64,000 bases of DNA, from contig CAUQBH010000006.1 in the NCBI GenBank assembly GCA_963516675.1, forward strand, positions 1 through 64,000. The letters run 5' to 3'. Both the position numbers and the translations under genes were made by a program. The DNA comes from JABCPE02 sp963516675. GTDB taxonomy: Bacteria; Bacteroidota; Bacteroidia; Flavobacteriales; Weeksellaceae. How positions within the stretch are numbered: the stretch's first letter is position 1; each line of letters opens with the position of its first letter. Below are positions 61,996-64,000 of the stretch, in pieces. The notes under the pieces are model-generated. The model was not told where the DNA came from, did no database searches, and saw only the letters and a program-made list of their open reading frames with translations.

Positions 61996-62003
61996 CAAAA
62001 ATA
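61996..62003 (-). promoter_or_regulatory. -7 box (TATTTTTG, minus strand) of brnQ
   Basis: CAAAAATA on the plus strand; it ends 27 nt before ATG 61968. Confidence 0.5.
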
Positions 62004-62065
62004 GTATTTATTTATTAAATATTATCTCATTTTATGAAAATTTTGTTAAAAATGTTTTTTTTGAG

Positions 62066-62105
62066 CAAAAATAAAATAGACAGGCAGGAGCCTATCTATT
62101 TTATT
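62066..62105 (-). terminator. Hairpin, probable terminator of the 62183 lipoprotein gene
   Basis: An 11-bp stem (62070-62080 with 62095-62105), one mismatch, then a 4-bp inner stem (AGGC/GCCT) and a 4-nt loop. On the minus strand it is followed by four T, then a mixed tract. The remaining stretch 61999-62182 contains nothing else I can support. Confidence 0.6.
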
Positions 62106-62182
62106 ATGTTTATCAGAGAATTGTATTTTATTTATAGTAAAAACAATGTATTTGGAACATTATCAATCTCTGTGGATGTATG

Positions 62183-62620
62183 TTATCGTAATATGTATCT
62201 TGTGAAAGTATACCTCAAACTATCTTCTTCGTATATGTTATAATGATTTGAAATGTATAGAGAATCTCCATAAATAATGTATCTACCTCCCATTGGTCCA
62301 TCTTCATCAATAGAATATTCTTGCTTTGTTTTTTTATTTCTTATATATGGATAATGTACCCATGCCAATTGAGGATCTTGTTTAGTATAGTATTCATACT
62401 TTTTAGGATTATTAGTTTCTTGGAGGTCTTGAAATCTTTCTTCATCTTCTTCTCCAAGTTTCATAGCTTCTCCATAAAATACCCTTTCTTTAACTTTTGA
62501 AGGTAAATCTTTGTAATCTATAATTGTTTTCTCTAATTCAAGAGTGCTAATAGTTTTTGTCTTATTATTACATGCTGTAAGGCTTAATAATATGGCTAAT
62601 ATAAATTTTTTATTTTTCAT
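62183..62620 (-). CDS. Small lipoprotein of unknown function
   Basis: 145 aa. Lipobox LTAC (Cys near 17) after a short hydrophobic signal. The rest is Tyr/Glu/Lys-rich (YEYYTKQDPQLAWVHYPYIRN, GGRYIIYGDSLYISNHY in parts). Family not recognised. It follows the frameshifted lipoprotein gene by 14 nt on the same strand and may be part of the same operon. Confidence 0.65.
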   Translation of the reverse strand: MKNKKFILAILLSLTACNNKTKTISTLELEKTIIDYKDLPSKVKERVFYGEAMKLGEEDEERFQDLQETNNPKKYEYYTKQDPQLAWVHYPYIRNKKTKQEYSIDEDGPMGGRYIIYGDSLYISNHYNIYEEDSLRYTFTRYILR

Positions 62621-62634
62621 TATTCTTTGTTTTT

Positions 62635-63152
62635 TTACTTTAGAAGAGCAGGCGGGTCGTATTCTCTGTCTGTCAGTATTTTATCTGTTATTGTGTCCAA
62701 TATGGTCTCTCTCACGAGATATTCTTTTTCTTTTCCATCATTGAAAAATACCAATATTGAAGAAATCTTTTGTTGTTTTGTGTAAAATATTGCTGCTCCT
62801 CTTCTCAGTCGGGATTGTCTAGACTTTATAAAGTCAGACTCTCCCATCATTTGTTTCTCGCCACTTTCATAGTATTCAATATCATAATAATGGTTAGGTT
62901 CTTTTTGTAATGTAGAAACACTTTTTATAGAACCTGTCGGGTAAAACTTGGTTGCTTTTTCGGTTATCCCATTTTTATTATAAAGCATTTCCCAAATTAG
63001 CATATCTCCATCATATGTTTTAGAACTTACCAAAGTATCATTTTTGAATTTTTTTCTACTTTGTAGCCATCAATATTATCAATTTCTATTCTGTCTTTTT
63101 TCTCGCAAGAAACCAAAACAAAACTTAATACAAAAAATACAATTTTATTCAT
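62635..63152 (-). pseudogene. Frameshifted lipoprotein gene
   Basis: From ATG 63152 a signal with lipobox VLVSC and a 41-residue frame ends at TAA 63027. From the A-run (seven A, plus 63049-63055) one base must be added for the frame to run on; then it continues as KKFKNDTLVSSKTYDGDMLIW and ends at 62635 with a plausible 130-residue body. So the gene has lost one A in the run, by mutation, phase variation or sequencing error. Family not recognised. It shares a duplicated leader with the region at 63695. Confidence 0.6.
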
Positions 63153-63230
63153 AATATATTTAATCTGTTGCGCAAATAATCATATGATTATCAAACGATT
63201 AAATGCAATGAGCGATTTAGGACAAAAATA
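63141..63230 (-). repeat. 90-bp duplicated leader, copy 1
   Basis: Matches 63695-63784 at all but six of 90 positions. On the minus strand it covers upstream sequence and the ATG and first codons of the frameshifted lipoprotein gene. It includes the palindrome AATCATATGATT. Confidence 0.75.
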
Positions 63231-63258
63231 TCAGTAATAACTGCCATTACAAGAAGTA

Positions 63259-63666
63259 TTATTTTTCTTCGAAATCATAATAAAATTTATATCGTTTATT
63301 GTCATTAAATTCTAAATAGACTGTATCTGATTTAATATTGTTTATATTTATTCTTTTACTGAAAACTTTATAATCTTCACGATATGTGCTATCTATATTT
63401 CCAAAATTGGAGGATTTTATAGTCAAGTTTTTTGGTAATTCTTCTTTAAAAGAAACAGTCAGATAATCTTTCCTGCCCGCACCAAAAACAGTATGAATAC
63501 CTATTTCTACCCATTTATAAACTCCATCTTTTTCTTCTACCTTATAATATCGGGTATCAGTTTCTATATTTTCAAATGATTTATACACCTCAAATTTAGT
63601 ATATACACAGCTAGTCAATAAAAAGACACATAAAACCAAACCAATGTTATTTATATTAAATCTCAT
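63259..63666 (-). CDS. Small lipoprotein of unknown function
   Basis: 135 aa. Signal peptide with lipobox LLTSC (Cys near 20), then a beta-rich domain with Tyr/Lys-rich strands (RYYKVEEKDGVYKWVEIG, YLEFNDNKRYKFYYDF). Family not recognised. It is preceded by copy 2 of the duplicated leader, in which the original ATG now heads only an 11-codon frame (MNKIIILVLKK then stop). Confidence 0.65.
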   Translation of the reverse strand: MRFNINNIGLVLCVFLLTSCVYTKFEVYKSFENIETDTRYYKVEEKDGVYKWVEIGIHTVFGAGRKDYLTVSFKEELPKNLTIKSSNFGNIDSTYREDYKVFSKRININNIKSDTVYLEFNDNKRYKFYYDFEEK

Positions 63667-63694
63667 ATCATTATTTTTTTAATACTAAAATTAT

Positions 63695-63784
63695 AATTTT
63701 ATTCATAATACATTTAATCTGTTATGCAAATAATCGTATGATTATCAAACGATTAAATGCAGTGAGCAATTTAGGACAAAAATA
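63695..63784 (-). repeat. 90-bp duplicated leader, copy 2
   Basis: About 93 percent identical to copy 1. It sits in the 298-bp gap 63667-63964, which otherwise holds only the promoter near 63938. Confidence 0.75.
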
Positions 63785-63937
63785 AGCAAAAATATCAGAA
63801 GTTTTCAGGCTAAGAACGATAAATAAGGTGATAGCAGTTTTTATATATTATGAATAGATAATATTTTGGTTTTTAGGTAAATACAAATTTTTACGGGCTA
63901 AAAAGAAGCAAAATTATATTTTCTGCCGTATCTTCCT

Positions 63938-63945
63938 TACCTTTG
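63938..63945 (+). promoter_or_regulatory. -7 box (TACCTTTG) of the gene at the right edge
   Basis: Exact consensus 19 bp before ATG 63965. Confidence 0.5.
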
Positions 63946-63964
63946 TATTTTATTTATAAATGCA

Positions 63965-64000
63965 ATGGCGGAGCGAGAAATAAACATCAAAAAAGAAATT
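63965..64000 (+). CDS. N-terminus of an unidentified protein (partial)
   Basis: ATG 63965 opens a frame (MAEREINIKKEI) that runs off the right edge. Twelve residues are too few to identify a family. The consensus -7 box upstream supports it as a real start. Confidence 0.45.
   Translation, partial: MAEREINIKKEI

Noticed and set aside
62034..62243. 69-aa open frame on the plus strand in the brnQ-lipoprotein gap
   Set aside because: It runs through the hairpin at 62066-62105 and into the end of the minus-strand lipoprotein gene, with no promoter; more likely spurious.
1..64000. tRNA, rRNA, CRISPR or prophage content
   Set aside because: No GC-rich cloverleaf-like block in any intergenic gap, no regularly spaced repeats with spacers, and no phage structural or integrase genes seen by eye. 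A tRNAscan/Infernal run would settle small RNAs.

Overview
The window is a chromosomal segment of an AT-rich member of the Bacteroidota, most likely class Flavobacteriia and plausibly the Chryseobacterium/Riemerella group (Weeksellaceae). The grounds are a mevalonate-type isoprenoid gene set, a CarboxypepD-type TonB-dependent receptor, Bat (aerotolerance) genes, many short lipoproteins, an almost complete absence of Shine-Dalgarno sequences, and repeated -7 boxes of the Bacteroidota form TAnnTTTG, sometimes with TTG or TTTG 20 bp upstream. The genus is an inference. I see no rRNA, tRNA, CRISPR array or insertion sequence. No gene-free stretch exceeds 300 bases.

Layout. 1-8.2 kb: end of an unknown gene, der, upp, a TonB-dependent receptor on the minus strand, a SpmA/SpmB-like membrane protein and a TPR/helix-turn-helix sensor. 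8.3-14.3 kb: an SPFH/SHOCT protein, a zinc-ribbon protein, three tandem secreted paralogues each with its own promoter motif, and another secreted protein. 14.4-23.5 kb: purC, a glutaminyl cyclase-like lipoprotein, a deoxynucleoside kinase, NUDIX, SRPBCC, a siroheme-synthase-like/TSUP fusion, a mevalonate kinase-like protein and a UbiA-type prenyltransferase. 23.6-29.8 kb: rpsO-pnp, SUI1, nucleoside phosphorylase, HMG-CoA synthase. 29.8-33.2 kb: dnaX, split at a run of ten A, then rsgA and a SUFU-domain protein.

33.2-38.9 kb is the sulfate assimilation cluster: cysH, a small Cys-rich protein, cysD and cysN. A type II restriction-modification pair, a HEAT-repeat/methyltransferase fusion followed by a PD-(D/E)XK endonuclease, sits exactly between cysD and cysN. 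39-44.3 kb: lptC, an outer-membrane protein, holB, a lone PD-(D/E)XK protein, and rpsF-rpsR-rplI. 44.5-54.9 kb: an M16 protease with a degenerate partner, a UvrD/PcrA helicase, pfkA and batB-batC-batD. 55-64 kb: MarC, DUF493, an SGNH/MBOAT O-acylation pair, a glucosaminidase, brnQ and a cluster of small lipoproteins, one of them frameshifted, with a duplicated 90-bp leader.

The strongest unusual signals are the A10 frameshift inside dnaX, the restriction-modification pair splitting cysDN, a CysH with a single cysteine, the tandem secreted WG-like family, two stacked hairpins in the pnp leader, and -7 boxes lying 3-5 nt from the start codons of dnaX, holB and the SUI1 gene, which suggest leaderless mRNAs. 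Several longest-ORF starts (TTG or GTG) fall inside -7 or -33 boxes, so I moved those starts downstream.
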